A DNA stretch of 64,000 bases from Mya arenaria (taxonomy: Eukaryota > Mollusca > Bivalvia > Myida > Myidae): the NCBI RefSeq assembly GCF_026914265.1, contig NC_069130.1, positions 38,246,988 to 38,310,987 of the forward strand. The letters run 5' to 3'. Position numbers and translations under genes: made by a program. Shown here in pieces: positions 36,248 to 47,720 of the stretch (the stretch's first letter is position 1; each line of letters begins with the position of its first letter). Below the pieces are notes generated by a model. That model made no database searches. It saw only the letters and a program-made list of their open reading frames with translations, and was not told the DNA's origin.

Positions 36248-37069
36248 CTTCCAGCATTGAAATGTATCAGTAAATAGATGAAGTCTTGTTTCTTTATTTA
36301 GTAGTGATGTTTGTTATATTTTTTTCAATATTTTTTCAAAAAATTCCATTCTGAACAACACATTATTTTTTATATGGAACAATGTGTTCAAAAGTGTCCC
36401 AAGTGTACAATTTAGCAAAAATGATGATTTTTTTTCTTGTTCACATGAAGTTTTGCTTTATTTGCACATTCTTAGTAAGAGGGGGACCATACAAATTAGT
36501 CCTAACACAGATTTGACAGAGTTATGCCATATGACTTTTTTTCCTGCAAATAATGTGTTGTCCCAAGTGTACATGGCTTTTGACATGTTTAATTAACAGG
36601 TGTCAATGCCAAAAAATATACATGACATGTCATCTAGATGCATGCAGCATTTAATATTTAGTGGCAGATGTCTTACAGAAATTTCTTTTCAGATGTTATA
36701 ATGGTAAACTTGAAAAATATTATGGATAACTCAAAATTTTGATGGTAATAAAAAAGTAAAATAAGTGTCTATTTTTATTGACAAACTTCTTTTAATGTGT
36801 GTTACTATTCTTATAGCTTAAAAGAATGCATATTCTCTTGAAAACTGTTGATTTTGTAGGGTAAAATCCAGCGGGTTGAAGTTAATGCTATTTTTGTACA
36901 CTTGGGACATACAAAATAACTTGTATATGATATTATACAAAATATAACAAGCAATAATTCTTCGCAAAATCAACTTAAGTGAAAAATGTCTTCTCCTCTG
37001 ACAGGGAAATTCAATTCTAACACCGGAAGAACTCTTAAAAGTAAAAATAAATCAGAAATTGATTTTGGA
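36248..37069. other. AT-rich, no supported gene
   Basis: Several copies of TGTCCCAAGTGTAC-like phrases occur here and at 38360; no gene or element ends were identified. Confidence 0.35.
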
Positions 37070-37882
37070 AAGTCTGACAAAATATTAAGTAATATTTAAC
37101 ACAAAGCGCGCAAGCAGATCCATGAATATCTAAAACAGCTCAAGGGCTAAGAAATTACAGAAAAAGAAAAACCTTGAGAACAAAGTTTACAATGATAAAG
37201 AAAAGAATAGCCCGAAGTATAACAAAGAAATAAGAGTGAGAGATAGGTTGAGAAAGCAAAAGTACAGAATGAAAAAGCTGAAATAGCCCCAAAAGCCAAG
37301 ACTGCAAAGGCAAAACCTGACCCAAAAAATGAAAAAAAAGGCGCAGAATGAAAAGTTTGATAAAAAATGGTCTTTAGAAAATTATTCATCGTATTTAAGT
37401 ATTCACACATCGTATTCCTCAGAATCTCCAGGTAATGACCCTCTTGCCTTTACCTGAAGATTCTGAGGAATACGATGTACGAATACTTCAATACGATGGA
37501 TAGTTTTCTTCGAAATGCAACACAAAGGAGAAAGTTAATGGTCAATCTAAACAGAGATTCAAAACATGGAAGTAAGTAAGAATCCAACAGAATTGAAAGA
37601 CATGTTCAGAGTAAACATATAGTGGGAAGACCGGGTTACTCAGGATCAGAATGCGTCATCTTGCATATTCTGATTTCAAGAATAATCTATATTAAGGGTA
37701 TTAAAAGCTGCGACAAGATAAGAAATAGAACAAAGGTTGAAGACTTCAGAAATAAGTGGCAACACAAAATGGAATCATTCTTAGATGATAATTTAAAAAA
37801 ATTGCCAAGCAAGAAGGACGTTTAAGTCTAAGAAGGAGTTCCAGAAGCTAAAAGACATCTACTGGTGCCAAGAAGGAAACTC
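37070..37882 (+). pseudogene. Decayed reading frame of a Lys-rich repetitive-family protein
   Basis: Conceptual translation in shifting frames gives charged stretches such as YNKEIRVRDRLRKQKYRMKK (about 37200-37275) and MESFLDDNLKKLPSKKDV (about 37769-37825) followed by SKKEFQKLKD. The latter resembles the 'F-D-S--LPGKKD' block of an uncharacterised, transposon-like multigene family that I recall from molluscs and cnidarians. Many stops and frame changes make it a relic. It is interrupted at 37883 by a TTAA-flanked MITE and contains an internal 49-nt inverted repeat. Confidence 0.35.
37387..37498. repeat. Inverted repeat with 49-nt arms
   Basis: Left arm 37387-37435 (CATCGTATTTAAGTATTCAC...) and right arm 37450-37498 (...GAATACTTCAATACGATG) are reverse complements with about four mismatches and a 14-nt loop. 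Confidence 0.85.
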
Positions 37883-38245
37883 TTAAAGCTGCACTCTCAC
37901 AGATATACCGTTTTTACAACTTTTTAATTTTTTGTCTTGGAAAGAGCAAATTTTTTGGTAAATATCTGCAAACCAATAATAAAAGATGGCTAACAAAACA
38001 TCAGATCGCAGACTTTCATATTTTTGTTCAAAAATTAATGTTTTATGGCTTAAAACGTTACTAACGGTGTAAGAAAAATGCATAAAACATCAATTTTTGA
38101 AATTGAATATAAAAATCTGCGATCTAATTTTTTGTCGGCAGTCTTATATAACTTGTTTCCATGCATTTACGCAAAAACTGGCTCGTTCCAAGACAAAAAA
38201 TAAAAAAGTTGTCAAAACGTTCAATCTGTGAGAGTGCAGCTTTAA
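37883..38245. mobile_element. TTAA-flanked MITE, family A copy
   Basis: TTAAAGCTGCACTCTCACAG ... CTGTGAGAGTGCAGCTTTAA, 363 bp, TTAA at both edges; full-length copy inserted in the 37-kb pseudogene relic. Confidence 0.88.
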
Positions 38246-39548
38246 AGTGATTCAAATAGAACAATCCATGTTACAAACAATCAAAAGCTCAACACATTCA
38301 CAAGACAGATTTCCAAACATTATAGGACATTGAACTTGAATTATAAATAAGTGTGTATTTGTGTCCCAAGTGTATGCCAAATATCAAAATATGTTGAAAA
38401 TGATGACTTCTATATATTTGACAGATGTAGATATATTGATACGAAATTTGGCACACTTTATTCATACATCCTGAGGTTTTGAAAATGCAGAGATTAACCA
38501 CTAGAAATGACACTGTAACTGTTTTAATTAATTCTTCAAGTGGTACAAGTATAAAAAACTGACCCATAAAAGTACAAAAAATTTGTTTTTGACACTTTTT
38601 TGCTTTATTAAGTTGACTGTTTACTGTTAAAATGTTGTTTATATATTTTGTTTATGATAAAATTGAGCTTAAACAGCTTTAAACCTTTCATTTAAAAAAA
38701 TAAAATGTATCAAATTTGGATATTCAATTTACAAAAAGTTAAAAAAAAAAATTGAAAAATAATAAGTTTGCAATAGTTTCTTGTTTCTGAATCCACTTGC
38801 CCTTTCGGTATATGTAACTAGAACCTTCTTGCTATCTTATTCACTGTATAACTTACTCCTTGCATGTGGTATAAAATTTACCCCTTTTTCACGCTACGGC
38901 TTCATTTTTTTATTTTCACCCATTTGTGTTTTTTTAAAGTGCATTTACTGTAATTACATAAATAATACTCTTAAAAAGTTAAAAAGAGCTTGAAAAATCA
39001 TTTACAGAACTGTGTAAATTGTGAAAATATATCTACTAAAGTTAAAGATATGGAATTTCAAAATTCTGAATACTGGATGTTTTGTCGGGAGTATTTCCTT
39101 GCATAAAGCACTTATTTACTCATTAGCTCAAATCATATAAGCAAGTGCAATGTTGAACGGACGTGACTGCAAACTACCTTTTTGTACATGATATACCAAA
39201 TACACTGCTGAAAATCACCCTCACACATCATTCATATCATTAGATATTTATATATTTATAAAATAACACATAGAGATCTTACGTTTTTTTAAACATATAT
39301 ATCTAAATGCTTCGGTGTTACACTGGTAGATAAAAAACATTCACAAAAATGTTTTCAATAAATATTAGTGTTTTATTAAACGACAACATTAATATGTATA
39401 CAGTATAAGAGATCAACTAAGCCTTTCTGATCTGGCTATGAAAGTCTTTTATGTAACAACAGTACTCATAGTGGTTGCAGCAAAAGAGAAACGTACTTAT
39501 ACTATAATTTAAGAATGAAGTAAATGAACGATTTCCCAAAAAACAATA
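38246..39548. other. AT-rich, no supported gene
   Basis: No exon, array or element ends recognised. Confidence 0.4.
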
Positions 39549-39611
39549 ATAAATGTCCGGTCCATAGAATTACCGGAATCCCCTTATTACCGGAATCCAC
39601 CGGAATCCACC

Positions 39612-40030
39612 GGAATCTACCATAATCTGATTAAATTATACCTAAATGTTGTTTGGGGATGTTTTTAAGCTTTAATATATGTAATGTACTAAGAGGTATA
39701 CCTTTATAATCATATTTCCATATACAGAAAGTGACAAGGGTTCCGGTAGTTTGCAGGTCGGATTGCCAATTATAACGATTTGACCAAGCTACCGGAATCC
39801 CCTGATAATAATTAAACTTTACTGAAATGTTTTTGATACCCAAATCTAATTAAACATTACGTAAATGTTGTTTGGGGTATTTTTAAGCTTTAATATATGT
39901 AATGTTCTACGAGGTACACCTTTATAATCATATTTCCATATACAGAAAGTGACAAGGATTCCGGTAGTTTGCAGGTCGGATTGCCGATTATAACGATTTG
40001 ACCAAGCTACCGGAATCCCCTGTGAGACAG
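39612..40030. repeat. Two ~215-bp repeats in left arm of the 39.6-kb transposon
   Basis: Near-identical copies at about 39612-39810 and 39836-40030 (each with ATGTTGTTTGGGG and ATTTCCATATACAGAAAGTG). Both end in an inverted pair related to that of the main array (TTCCGGTAGTTTGCAGG ... AGCTACCGGAATCCCC). Confidence 0.85.
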
Positions 40031-40363
40031 AATGACTAAATTTCAATACTGTTTTCTTTTTCAGATTTAACGTAGAATACAATAGGAGTATTTGAATTAC
40101 GTTTTTGAAAATGATATTTTGTTGTATATTTGTGTTGTGTTCTATCTATATATTTCTTTTTTCAATCTGAATGATGTTACTGTAGCTGGAAGGGAAGACC
40201 GCTAACACGTGACAATAGAGTACCAATAATACATAGATGGATGTCGGACAGAATCTGTTTCTTGATCCTTTATAATGTTATTTATGTTGAATGGGGAAAA
40301 CAAATTCACCGATATAAATGAAAATTTATTTCTCGTAAACAATAAGAACAAGTCACATTTAAT

Positions 40364-40772
40364 TCAAAACATAACCACGCGAATGAGGAAAAATAGTTTT
40401 TTCAACCCTGTCTCATCAAGATGAACTAAATCTTTTAAATAATGTTTAGGGAATCTTATATTTTTCATACACAAATAGCTGCCGCTGTCATTAAAGATTT
40501 CGTTGATCTTTTTCCTCTGGGCGTTGAAACTCCGGTGGGTTAAGTCCACGCTCCTCGGGAAGGTACCGCGTTCTGTGATGCCACAGAGGTAAACTTCTTG
40601 TACGCCCGCGTCCAGGAGTACATCCCTTAGATGTAGAACATCTCCGGCGATCTGTCTTGGAGATGATGTTGCCGATACGTCGTTTCCCCCCTAGGATAAT
40701 GACGACCAGGTGGGGCTGGAAAGCCCTGAGTGCCTGCAGGAGTTTGGGGTCTGGCCGCTCCACAGGGGATTC
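40364..40772 (-). pseudogene. SGNH/GDSL-hydrolase-like gene fragment inside a transposon, frameshifted
   Basis: The minus strand encodes LLQALRAFQPHLVVIILGG and then, after a one-base slip at a run of six C on the plus strand (40686-40691), NDVSATSSPRQIAGDVLHLR... to FNAQRKKINEIF and LVHLDETG. The GGND and VHL-type blocks match the oxyanion and catalytic-His blocks of SGNH hydrolase-fold domains common in molluscan uncharacterised and retroelement-linked proteins. The fragment has no N terminus of its own: its reading frame runs into the transposon's repeat unit. It sits between the left arm and the internal array of the 39558-42630 element and looks like a captured, decayed gene piece. Confidence 0.6.
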
Positions 40773-42370
40773 CGGTAGTTTTGTCATAACATAATCAGCG
40801 GTAAACTACCGGAATCCTTGTCACTTTTAGATTAAAACTCTTACTTCATTCTATATTCAAGCATTTACATACTTGAAATAGTATTGAAATTCAGTTATTT
40901 TAGTAATTCACAGGGGATTCCGGTAGCTTGGTCATAACATAATCAGCGGTAAACTACCGGAATCCTTGTCACTTTTAGATTAAAACTCTTACTTCATTCT
41001 ATATTCAAGCATTAACATACTTGAAATAGTATTGAAATTTAGTTATTTTAATAATTTTAGTAATTCACAGGGGATTCCGGTAGTTTTGTCAGAACATAAT
41101 CAGCGGTAAACTACCGGAATCCTTGTCACTTTCAGATTAAAACTCTTACTTCATTCTATATTCAAGCATTAACATACTTGAAACAGTATTGAAATTTAGT
41201 TATTTTACTAATTTTAGTAATTCACAGGGGATTCCGGTAGTTTTGTCAGAACATAATCAGCGGTAAACTACCGGAATCCTTGTCACTTTCAGATTAAAAC
41301 TCTTACTTCATTCTATATTCAAGCATTAACATACTTGAAACAGTATTGAAATTTAGTTATTTTACTAATTTTAGTAATTCACAGGGGATTCCGGTAGTTT
41401 TGTCAGAACATAATCAGCGGTAAACTACCGGAATCCTTGTCACTTTCAGATTAAAACTCTTACTTCATTCTATATTCAAGCATTAACATACTTGAAACAG
41501 TATTGAAATTTAGTTATTTTACTAATTTTAGTAATTCACAGGGGATTCCGGTAGTTTTGTCATAACATAATCAGCGGTAAACTACCGGAATCCTTGTCAC
41601 TTTCAGATTAAAACTCTTACTTCATTCTATATTCAAGCATTAACATACTTGAAACAGTATTGAAATTTAGTTATTTTACTAATTTTAGTAATTCACAGGG
41701 GATTCCGGTAGTTTTGTCATAACATAATCAGCGGTAAACTACCGGAATCCTTGTCACTTTCAGATTAAAACTCTTACTTCATTCTATATTCAAGCATTAA
41801 CATACTTGAAACAGTATTGAAATTTAGTTATTTTACTAATTTTAGTAATTCACAGGGGATTCCGGTAGTTTTGTCATAACATAATCAGCGGTAAACTACC
41901 GGAATCCTTGTCACTTTCAGATTAAAACTCTTACTTCATTCTATATTCAAGCATTAACATACTTGAAACAGTATTGAAATTTAGTTATTTTACTAATTTT
42001 AGTAATTCACAGGGGATTCCGGTAGTTTGGTCATAACATAATCAGCGGTAAACTACCGGAATCCTTGTCACTTTTAGATTAAAACTCTTACTTCATTCTA
42101 TATTCAAGCATTAACATACTTGAAATAGTATTGAAATTTAGTTATTTTAGTAATTCACAGGGGATTCCGGTAGCTTGGTCAAAACATAATCAGCGGTAAA
42201 CTACCGGAATCCTTGTCACTTTTAGATTAAAACTCTTACTTCATTCTATATTCAAGCATTAAAATACTTGAAATAGTATTGAAATTTAGTTATTTTACTA
42301 ATTCACAGGGGATTCCGGTAGCTTGGTCAAAACATAATCAGCGGTAAACTACCGGAATCCTTATCCATAT
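40764..42370. repeat. Internal tandem array of ~155-bp units, each with a hairpin
   Basis: About ten units starting near 40764, 40914, 41070, 41227, 41383, 41540, 41697, 41853, 42010, 42157 and 42307. Each holds the inverted pair GGATTCCGGTAGTTT ... AAACTACCGGAATCC (15-bp arms, ~24-nt loop) and a constant AT-rich spacer. Units from 41070 to 42010 are nearly identical, while outer ones differ (CTTGGTCA for TTTTGTCA), indicating recent homogenisation of the centre. Confidence 0.9.
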
Positions 42371-43026
42371 TCCTTAAATACAGACTTATACTCATTATAG
42401 TCGTTGTATACTGACATGAAAACTACTGGAATCCCCGTACCCTTTCAGATAGTATGTACGTACATACGCTCATAATGATATATAATGGGTAGTAAATAAT
42501 TAAAACACCTCCAAACACTTATATAAACTAAAACAATATTAAGTTTTAAATTTAAGTTATTTCTCAGGGGATTCCGGTAGATTCCGGTGGATTTTGGTAG
42601 TTAGGGAGATTCCGGTAATTCTATGTACCCATAAATGTCATATGATATAAGTGGGTGGGGCTCATTGATTGAGCATGAATTATCAGCAAATAATTACGAA
42701 ACATATGGTTGGCAACATAAGTGAATGACAAAACATTTTTGAATCAATAAGTTGAATAAATTGTAAGTAAATAAACCTAAAAAAACACCGAAATAAAACT
42801 TATAAAATTAAAAACACATGTCCACGTCACAAACAATTTTGACAGCTATAAACTTACAGTACTGCGTCCAAAAGTCCGGCCTAAGTAGTTTCAACAAAAA
42901 CGGTTGACTCCAATTTGGAAGTTCTCTCGTGCTGAAAAGTAACAATAACGCAGTGAAACAGTTCAAATTCAACATAAACGATACAAAATTCAGTGTCTCG
43001 AAAATCTAGAACCTGTTCCACCATAC

Positions 43027-43160
43027 CTTGACAAGAGAGTGACCGAAGAACCTTTCAACGTGGTAAAGTATTCCTACGCCAAAACTCCTTTTCTTAACTT
43101 CTGACTGATTGGTTGTTAATAGGAAAATACCTCAATTGAGCGAATCACTGTCCAATCGTT
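43027..43160 (-). promoter_or_regulatory. HDLBP: Candidate vigilin promoter and untranslated first exon
   Basis: On the minus strand a good NF-Y box (AACCAATCAG, 43105-43114) stands about 80 bp before a clean splice donor (TCAAG|GTATGG, exon end 43027). A second CCAAT occurs on the plus strand near 43152. This is the best candidate I see for the noncoding first exon that must feed the acceptor at 34568; it would make intron 1 about 8.5 kb. No direct sequence proof links them. Confidence 0.3.
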
Positions 43161-43723
43161 ACTTTTGTCTTAAAACGTATCGGAAAGAAAAACATATTGT
43201 CTTACGGGTAAAATACATATAGCAATTTCGATTTTTTTGGAAACGGTAATGACTTTTAACAATTATTTCAGAACTGTCAAAACAAATTTCGATACACGGT
43301 ATTTTTTAAAGGACTATTTTTCTTACGCTATGAGTAGTATAGGTTAAAGTTCAAAACAACAAAGTACATGCCGCAATGTAGGTTACAAACAACCTAATTT
43401 ATACTTGACTGTACTGTACATAAACCTTGATAGGTCCGTTCTCATTTATAAATGTTAAATGTTGAAATTTGTTTACATCCATAGTCAATTGAGCATTTCT
43501 AGGAAGAATCCCGTATAACACGTCTATCATTTTAGACTAGCCAGTACCTGTTATATAGTACACGTCTCATAATTATTCGTCATTAATCGATAAAATGAAA
43601 TTTGACATTTCTGCCTACTTTACCAATAAAAAAGAAAGTTTGTCCTTATACCATTATACTAAGGACACTCGAAAAAAGCATGACACTCATTTTCGATGAC
43701 TTGCACATTTAAGTGTGTGAAAC

Positions 43724-43785
43724 CACAGGGGCAGATTGTGTTGTTTTGACACACAACGCCCCCGCCCGTTTTTTTTGTGTGTGTG

Positions 43786-43847
<62 letters not shown>

Positions 43848-44021
43848 CATTTTTAAATAAGAATATGATGTGATTACTGTAACTTGTGATAATTGGCCAA
43901 AAAATACTAATATTAAGAAAATTATTATAATATTAAAAAAAAATATAATATTTTGGCCAATTATCACAAGTTACAGTTACGGGCAGAGGCGTGGTGTGTC
44001 AAAACAACGCAACCTGCCCTT
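43724..44021. mobile_element. Foldback MITE with (AT)n core
   Basis: TIRs of about 35 bp (left CACAGGGGCAGATTGTGTTG; right reverse complement AAGGGCAGGTTGCGTTGTTT), a second inner inverted pair (ACTGTAACTTGTGATAATTG ... CAATTATCACAAGTTACAGT) and an AT microsatellite at 43791-43845. GTGTGTGAAAC at 43713-43723 and 44022-44032 is a likely 9-11 bp target duplication. Confidence 0.75.
43791..43845. repeat. (AT)n microsatellite
   Basis: About 27 uninterrupted AT units inside the foldback MITE. Confidence 0.97.
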
Positions 44022-44032
44022 GTGTGTGAAAC

Positions 44033-44837
44033 AATGCAAACAAATTCGTTCTTCACGTTGTACATTGTAGTAAATGTCTGCCTAGTTTTACATTCTATTT
44101 ATGATTAAAGCATCTGAAGCGTGCCTGTGGTCGTCCCACTCTTAATTAAAGGATATAGGTCGGTTGTTAACTATTTTCAGGAGTTAGCAATGATTTAAAA
44201 TATTTGTAAGTGTCACAGCATGAAGAGTTATGTATATCGTTGTGCCAATTTTTCGTCATGCAATCAGTTACCCGCTGATTAAAAGTATATACATGTATAA
44301 ACATATGTATGTCCCCAACATTCTAAGCGACCCACATACCCAAAACCGTACTTAAATAGCAGATCTTTAATTTACTGGGTACCTATGATGTAAGAAAATG
44401 CATCAATAGTTGAAACATACCAGTATAGAATTGTATATAATGCAGAGCGGTAAACCGTCGGACCGCTGCTCCACAAACCAGGAGCCTTACAAGTATTTAA
44501 TTCTGTGAGTACCAAAAAAATATTGAAAATGTTAGTGTCTTCTGAGGAGGAAGAGAAATGCTTCAGATCATATAAAAAATATATTGACTTTCGTAGGGCT
44601 TTCCATTAATATGGAATAGCCTTTTTAGGGATTATGTTGATGGTAACATATTGCCATATTGCGTTTTATATAACATCTCAATATATATGAAAAGGCTAAA
44701 TAATGTGTTAAAGTTTAACTAAAAAATATAACATTCTACTCAAACTGTTTCTATTATATAATTGTAAGCAGAGGATCATGATACTCTTATTTTGGCTGAC
44801 AAGTCTGATGATCTTCTACATTCAAACGATTGTACGT
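44033..44837. other. AT-rich, no supported gene
   Basis: Nothing recognised. Confidence 0.4.
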
Positions 44838-45049
44838 AGTCAACTGACCATATGCCTTCCGACACTGGTGACTATGACTGAGGTTCACGTTTGGACCACT
44901 GTTGTTTGTCAACTGACCATACACCTTCATTCTAGTGACTATGCCTGAGGTTCACGTTCTGGACCACTGTTGTTATTCAACTGACCATACACCTTCATTC
45001 TGGTGACTATGACTGAGGTTAACATTATGGACCACTGTAGTTAATCAAC
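44838..45049. repeat. 68-bp tandem repeat, three copies
   Basis: Units starting at about 44839, 44908 and 44976 share CAACTGACCATACACCTTCA and GACTATGACTGAGGTTCACG. Confidence 0.9.
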
Positions 45050-46466
45050 ATATTGTTCTTTTGTACTTTTGACTCTGACTGTTGGGCACTTGGCATTTTC
45101 GCCTTGTAACCGTATGTTATATAGATAACATCGGTGACACCCCTTGTTCGCTAAATTGCAACCTTATTTCTAATGAGGCCTGCTGGGAGACATGTCATTA
45201 GTTCTATATCATTATGATTTCTTTACTATGTATTCCAAGGAATATAATGTAGAACTACATGTTATAGGTACGTTGAATGTTTTTATTTACTTCTTGCAAA
45301 AATATAAATGTTAATGAAACTGAAAGTTAAAGTGAAAACATTCGATTTTGATAATAACGCATTGGTTTGGATGCGGAATTCCTTTCTGTCTCGAACATTC
45401 TTTATAAACAATAATACATGCATCTTCACCAGTGGATGAACATAAATTGTCCTGGTTTTGACTCTTAGAATTTTATAACCACCTCTAAATAACCAAATAA
45501 GGCATTACCTCGATCATTTTTTTTAAAGTTTCGTTTTTTTCTAGAATGGAATTAGAACTTATACCAATACAGTAGATCTTGAATCTAGAAAAAATGGCAG
45601 AATAAGGTGCATTGACACATGGATTTCTGAACGTTCTAAAGCCTACAATCCCGGTGCTTGTGCTATATGTGATGGGTTGGTAGTGTGATTTTACGATCCC
45701 AACGCTAGCAGGGTATTTAGAAAATACAACAATATCTTAATATTAGTTATAAATACAGAACTTGAACTATTTAAAATATTCCGAGTTGAGTGCATCATTA
45801 TACAGCGTATTGGCTCAGCCTCCACGCTTTGGCTCAAGCTCCCTGGCTTTGGCTCCAGCTCAACCCAGAAAAAGAGTAACATGCATGTGTTTGATGGGAG
45901 AATCGGACTTATAACTCTATAAACAATACGTTGACAAAATATCCGAAAAACGTGTGAAGATTAAACATATTTATATGACACTGCATTCCCCGATTTCTCA
46001 AAAAAGCCCCCATAAGTGTGATATTTGATCAAATAACGAGTCATAATTATGTTTTATGATGTTGTCCGTTCTTTTGCTCTAGGTAGGAAGTGTAATTAGC
46101 TCTTTTTTATATACAGCTCCTTAAAGAGCTGGAGCCACTGTTTCGCATCCGTGTTTATACCCAACCCGATTGGATGCCTGTTTACTAATATAGCTCTCTA
46201 GCTCTCGCCCAACAACCACGACACACAATCCACGAACACATTGAAATTTTTAACCCCGGCGTACAAATCATCTCGCATACTCTATTGTATATACTAAAAG
46301 TCCTAATTTAAGCCTTCTTAAAAGACCTCCACCCCCCACCCACCCTCCCAAACTGTATACAGTACACAACCTCTGTTTATTGATCTTTAAATCTACTTGC
46401 ATTGATCCCTCTTATCTGATATCTGATCGATGTATCATGCTGTGCCGTTTTGGAAGTTTTATAATA
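45050..46466. other. Intergenic, no supported gene
   Basis: A short CTTTGGCTC-type repetition (45820-45860) is the only pattern seen. Confidence 0.4.
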
Positions 46467-47720
46467 ACAAGAGCTGTCGTAAGACAGCGCGCTAGACTTC
46501 GCCGCTTTGACTTAGAAGTGAATACAATAACAATACATAATATTACCACGTTTGGTCTATATAAGTCAAACCTAACTAAAATTATTCAATACATAAGGTG
46601 ACTTTGATGCTGCCCTCCCACCACCCGAAAAATGACGCAAGTCATTCAAATAACTTGATTTTCCATTATGAAAATGTGGTAAAGAATATACAAATATGCC
46701 TTTCAAAATGAATTAAAATAAAATTGAAAAAAAAATAATAATAATAAAAACTCAAGGGCCATATAATATAGCCCTCCTTGTTTTCCCTTGGTAAAAAAAC
46801 TTGATAGAAATTTAAAAAAAAATAGTATTTAAGGGACATAATTTGTATTTAGGGTTAAAATGGAGTTATGTTTCTTATTGTAAGATGGTCATATATAATT
46901 TTGAATTTTATTAAGTGCATTGAATGAAAAGCATAGTAAGTTTTTTTTTATTAAAATCCCAACTTGTCCTTAACTTGTACTTGCCTAAAACTTTAACCTA
47001 AGTCAATCAGGGGCCATAACTTGTAAAAAGGATATGGAGTTATGTAAACTCATTGGGTGATGGTCCTGAACAATTGTGTGAAGTATTAGGTCAATTGAAT
47101 GAAGGGTATAGAAGTTATTAATAAATATCCTATCCTGCCCTAAAACTAAGTTCCATGGTCAATCAGGGGCCATAATTTGTACAAAATATCATATGGAGTT
47201 ATCTAACCTAATTATGTGATGGCTCTGAAAAACTGTGTGAAGTATTAAGTCAATTGAATGAATGGCATTGAAGTTTTAAGTGAAAATCCCAACTTGCCCT
47301 AAAACTTTAACCTGCCCTAAAACTTTAACCTAAGTCAATCAGGGGCCATAACTTGTATTTAGGATAATATGGAGTTATTTAACCTCATTGTGTGATGGTC
47401 CTGAACAACTGTGTGAAGTATTAAGTCAATTGAACAAAGGAGATAGAAGTTATTTATAAATATCCCAACCTGCCCTAAAACTTTAACCTAAGTTTCATAG
47501 TCAATCAGGGGCCATAATCTGTGTAAAGAATAATATGGAGTTATCGAACCTCATCATGTGATGGTGCTAAACTATTGTGTGAAGTATTAACTCAATTTAA
47601 TGAAAGGTATTGGACTTATAAGTGAAAATCCCAACTTGCCCTAAAACTTTAACTGGACGCTGACGCCGACGCTGGGGCGTGTAGTATAGCCCACCTATTT
47701 TTCGAATAGTCAAGCTAAAA
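46467..47720 (+). mobile_element. Helitron-like satellite 3
   Basis: Begins ACAAGAGCTGTCGTAAGACAGC in pattern (ACAAGAG then GCTGTC-GTAA-GACAGC hairpin). It contains four ~155-175 bp units (CAATCAGGGGCCATAA, TGTGTGAAGTATTAAGTCAA) and ends GACGCCGACGCTGGGGCG, then a CTATTTTTCGAATAG hairpin and CAAGCTAAAAA. The same family occurs on the minus strand at 55931-57401. Confidence 0.75.

Larger units (their letters stand above)
39558..42630. mobile_element. 3.1-kb TIR transposon with 9-bp target duplication (MULE-like)
   Basis: Terminal inverted repeats GGTCCATAGAATTACCGG (left) and GGGTACATAGAATTACCGG (right, reverse complement) are flanked by the identical 9-bp direct repeat ATAAATGTC at 39549-39557 and 42631-42639. 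Multiple ACCGGAATCC motifs lie just inside each end. Contents in order: two ~215-bp left repeats, a frameshifted SGNH-like gene fragment, and about ten ~155-bp tandem units. No transposase is present. A 9-bp duplication fits Mutator-like elements; the superfamily is inferred from that alone. Confidence 0.75.

Noticed and set aside
39631..40082. Two similar minus-strand proteins (GIPVAWSNRYN...)
   Set aside because: They are the two ~215-bp left repeats of the transposon translated, not genes.
40764..42370. CRISPR-like array of palindromic repeats
   Set aside because: The inter-palindrome sequence is identical between units; it is an internal transposon satellite.
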